This document shows, in pieces, positions 62,286 to 64,000 of a stretch of 64,000 bases of DNA. A model generated the notes under the pieces. The model made no database searches, had not been told where the DNA came from, and saw only the letters and a program-made list of their open reading frames with translations. The translations under genes were made by a program, and so were the position numbers. This DNA comes from Pedobacter panaciterrae (GTDB taxonomy: Bacteria; Bacteroidota; Bacteroidia; Sphingobacteriales; Sphingobacteriaceae). The stretch covers positions 1-64,000 of the forward strand of contig NZ_JABMKW010000004.1 in NCBI RefSeq assembly GCF_013204795.1, given 5' to 3'. Each line of letters starts with the position of its first letter. Position 1 is the first letter of the stretch.

Positions 62286-63056
62286 TTATCTTACAGACCT
62301 GTACCCAAGTTCCGCACCGCCACTAACAGGCAAAATTGTTCCCGTAATAAACCTGGCTTTTTCCGAAAGCAAAAAAACACAGGCATCAGCAATCACATCT
62401 CCCTCCGGACAATAGCCCAAAGGATGTATATCGTCCAAATATTGTGCTATCGATGCCGGATTCGGTTGCTCTTTACTCCACTCCCGCAGCATAGGGGTCC
62501 AAACTCCCGCTGGCAGAACCGCATTTACACGGATTTTATATTGTGCATAATCCAGCGCCATCGATTTTGTCAGCGTATTCATTGCGCCTTTGGTAGCAGT
62601 GTAAGCTGCATGGTTTTCCTGTCCTATTTCTCCAACAAGACTACTTGTATTCAAAATACATCCTTTAGATTCTTTTAATGCTTCAAATCCATATCGGGTT
62701 GTATAGAGTATACTTTTCAAATTCACATCCATCAAATTTCCCCATTCCTCATCGCTGGTCTCATGCAAAGGTTTAGATGGCGAGGCCACACCTGCATTGT
62801 TGTGGATCGCATCTAATTTTCCATAGCGGGCTAAGGTCTTTGCAATTGCTATTTCAACATCATCGGCTTTAGATACATCGCATACAATACCGAGATGCGC
62901 AGAACCCAATTGCCTTACAGCATCTTCCACAGGTTCAGGCGAAGATGCCGCAACAACCACATTTGCACCGGCCTCGGCATAAGCCTTTGCACACTCAAAA
63001 CCAATCCCTGCTGAACCTCCCGTGAGGAAAATAACTTTACCGGATAATAATTGCAT
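62286..63056 (-). CDS. Short-chain dehydrogenase/reductase
   Basis: NAD(P)-dependent SDR of 256 residues. The dinucleotide-binding TGGSAGIGFECAKA is at about 12-25, NNAGVASP (NNAG) near 88, Ser near 140 in NTSSLVGEIGQENHAAYTATKGA with catalytic Tyr154 and Lys158 (YxxxK). Start ATG 63056 gives the usual ~250 residues. Beside a sugar mutarotase and symporter, it may oxidise a deoxy sugar (e.g. L-fucose or L-rhamnose); this is inference from neighbours. Confidence 0.88.
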   Translation of the reverse strand: MQLLSGKVIFLTGGSAGIGFECAKAYAEAGANVVVAASSPEPVEDAVRQLGSAHLGIVCDVSKADDVEIAIAKTLARYGKLDAIHNNAGVASPSKPLHETSDEEWGNLMDVNLKSILYTTRYGFEALKESKGCILNTSSLVGEIGQENHAAYTATKGAMNTLTKSMALDYAQYKIRVNAVLPAGVWTPMLREWSKEQPNPASIAQYLDDIHPLGYCPEGDVIADACVFLLSEKARFITGTILPVSGGAELGYRSVR

Positions 63057-63079
63057 ATTCAATATTTTTTCTATAAATC

Positions 63080-63496
63080 TTAATCTGTATGGAAAACCTG
63101 TTCCATATCTGTCCACACTTGCTTTTTAGCCGCTGCTTCGGGCAATGGTTGCTGGCAAGGATCTGTTTCTTTCCACCATCTTTGGGTTTCCGGATCATCC
63201 GCCATCTTCTTCATATCCGCATCAAAATCAACACCCGTATATTCAAAATAGCTGAACAAATAATAAGCATCTCCTATCTTTTCCAGATAAATCGAATAAT
63301 TCCTGATGTTACATTCTTTTATTTTCTTTAAAACGGATGGCCAGGCATTGGCATGTAATTGCTTATAGTAATCCAATTTTTCGGGCTTTAAACCTGTTAC
63401 AGAACCAAATCGCTTAACATTAGCCTGCTTGGTTTCTTCTTTACAACCGGTCAGAAAAAGGCCGGTAATAAACACAATGAGAATATATCTTTTCAT
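63080..63496 (-). CDS. Lipoprotein of the L-rhamnose mutarotase family
   Basis: A 138-residue lipoprotein. A signal (IVFITGLFLTGC, lipobox Cys18) is followed by a RhaM-type alpha/beta domain: KRFGSVTGLKPEKLDYYKQLHANAWPSVLKKIKECNIRNYSIYL and YLFSYFEY, with catalytic candidates in the LHANAWP block and WWKETDPCQQPLP. It equilibrates alpha/beta anomers of a deoxy sugar such as rhamnose or fucose. Export of a mutarotase is unusual. Start ATG 63496 is preferred over a GTG at 63523. Confidence 0.8.
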   Translation of the reverse strand: MKRYILIVFITGLFLTGCKEETKQANVKRFGSVTGLKPEKLDYYKQLHANAWPSVLKKIKECNIRNYSIYLEKIGDAYYLFSYFEYTGVDFDADMKKMADDPETQRWWKETDPCQQPLPEAAAKKQVWTDMEQVFHTD

Positions 63497-63497
63497 T

Positions 63498-64000
63498 TTA
63501 TCTGAATATACAATACAATACACCTGTCACCAATAAAAGCAAGCCCGACAGCACTTTGTAATTTCCTAATCCCTTCCAGGCAGTTCCCTGCAAAGGTTCC
63601 CATGGCGATTTCCAATAAAGCTGTGCGCTCTCTTCGGTATGTTGCACAGGATAGATATAAGAAAAGCTTACCTGAATAATCACACAGGTGCAAAAAAGGT
63701 AAAATGCCATCATCATAAATGGTATATGGCCAATTAGGGTTTCAGGAAATATCTTATTGATAGCAAATACAACTACTCCCAGAACAGACCCGATCCATAA
63801 GGTTAATTTGGCTGATTGGGCAGATGCTCCTTTCCAAAATACGCCCAACAAAAACACACAGGTTATTGGCGGCGCAATGTGCGCTATAATATCATTGATT
63901 CCACTAAATATGCTTTCGTATCTATTTAATAAAGGCAGCAATCCTAATGAAAATACAAGAGCAATACCTGCAGCTATTTTCCCTATCCTGATCAATTGTT
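63498..64000 (-). CDS. Sodium:solute symporter (C-terminal part, runs off window)
   Basis: Partial: the reading frame is open to the window edge, so the N-terminus lies beyond 64000. The visible ~167 residues include several hydrophobic helices (IAAGIALVFSLGLLPLL, APPITCVFLLGVFWKGASAQSAKLTLWIGSVLGVVVF, VLSGLLLLVTGVLYCIF) and a VFWKGASAQSA segment as in SSS (sodium:solute) transporters of the glucose/myo-inositol type. One base separates its stop from the mutarotase start. Substrate presumably a sugar. Confidence 0.8.
   Translation of the reverse strand, partial: QLIRIGKIAAGIALVFSLGLLPLLNRYESIFSGINDIIAHIAPPITCVFLLGVFWKGASAQSAKLTLWIGSVLGVVVFAINKIFPETLIGHIPFMMMAFYLFCTCVIIQVSFSYIYPVQHTEESAQLYWKSPWEPLQGTAWKGLGNYKVLSGLLLLVTGVLYCIFR

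Overview
The window looks like a chromosomal segment of a Bacteroidota bacterium, most probably a Sphingobacteriaceae member close to Pedobacter (inferred from gene content and order; no 16S rRNA is present). Supporting signs are A+T-rich DNA, Bacteroidota-type promoters (-33 TTTG, -7 TAnnTTTG), few Shine-Dalgarno sequences, many lipoproteins, a TonB-dependent receptor, an OmpA protein with a thrombospondin-type-3 repeat, a DUF4270 lipoprotein, a minimal 938-residue CarB, and a tiny mS38/COX24-like basic peptide gene. No tRNA, rRNA, CRISPR, IS element, prophage or plasmid function was seen.

Layout. 0-3.8 kb (minus): fumC, a lipoprotein, an S1/P1 nuclease, a low-molecular-weight phosphatase and a DUF1543 protein. 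4.0-5.2 kb: serine hydrolase. 5.2-8.7 kb (minus): a tight group running from an unlisted 46-residue membrane protein through ridA and an EamA permease to recG. 8.9-11.5 kb (minus): OmpA-like porin and meaB. 11.6-23.1 kb: the accessory part, a surface-glycan cluster of glycosyltransferases (GT32, several GT2, GT4, GT11 fucosyltransferase, CgeB-like), an MsbA-type ABC exporter and a SAM-methyltransferase-like protein, closed by a strong hairpin. 23.1-28.6 kb (minus): rimP-nusA-infB with a structured leader. 28.6-32.3 kb: small membrane proteins, a MazG-like pyrophosphohydrolase, acyl-CoA dehydrogenase, panD and panC. 32.4-36.7 kb: a reduced glycogen-synthase-like protein, DUF4270 lipoprotein and glmS. 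36.7-42.8 kb: ssb and mutY (minus), then HU, a TPR protein, the mS38-like peptide, rng and radA. 42.8-44.8 kb: three consecutive hairpins, then lemA and a DUF3137 protein. 44.8-48.9 kb: carB and two small exported proteins. 49.0-54.8 kb: pnuC-like transporter, NadR-like kinase, TPP riboswitch, TonB receptor, thiE-like gene and an MFS exporter. 54.8-62.0 kb (minus): ABC exporter, frr, pyrH, nagA, a palindromic repeat, then tsf, rpsB, rpsI, rplM. 62.3-64.0 kb (minus): SDR, a lipoprotein sugar mutarotase and the end of a sodium:solute symporter, probably a deoxy-sugar utilisation locus that continues past the window.

Most of the window is housekeeping. The parts that deserve a second look are the tiny genes missed by length cut-offs (8602-8742 and 39556-39645), the degenerate GT5 protein beside panC, the thiamine or nicotinamide riboside salvage neighbourhood around the TPP riboswitch, structured leaders (rimP, rplM, rng, the three-hairpin region before lemA), a helically phased triple repeat upstream of rplM, and palindromic GTCATC repeats. 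No clearly novel defence or mobile system was found.
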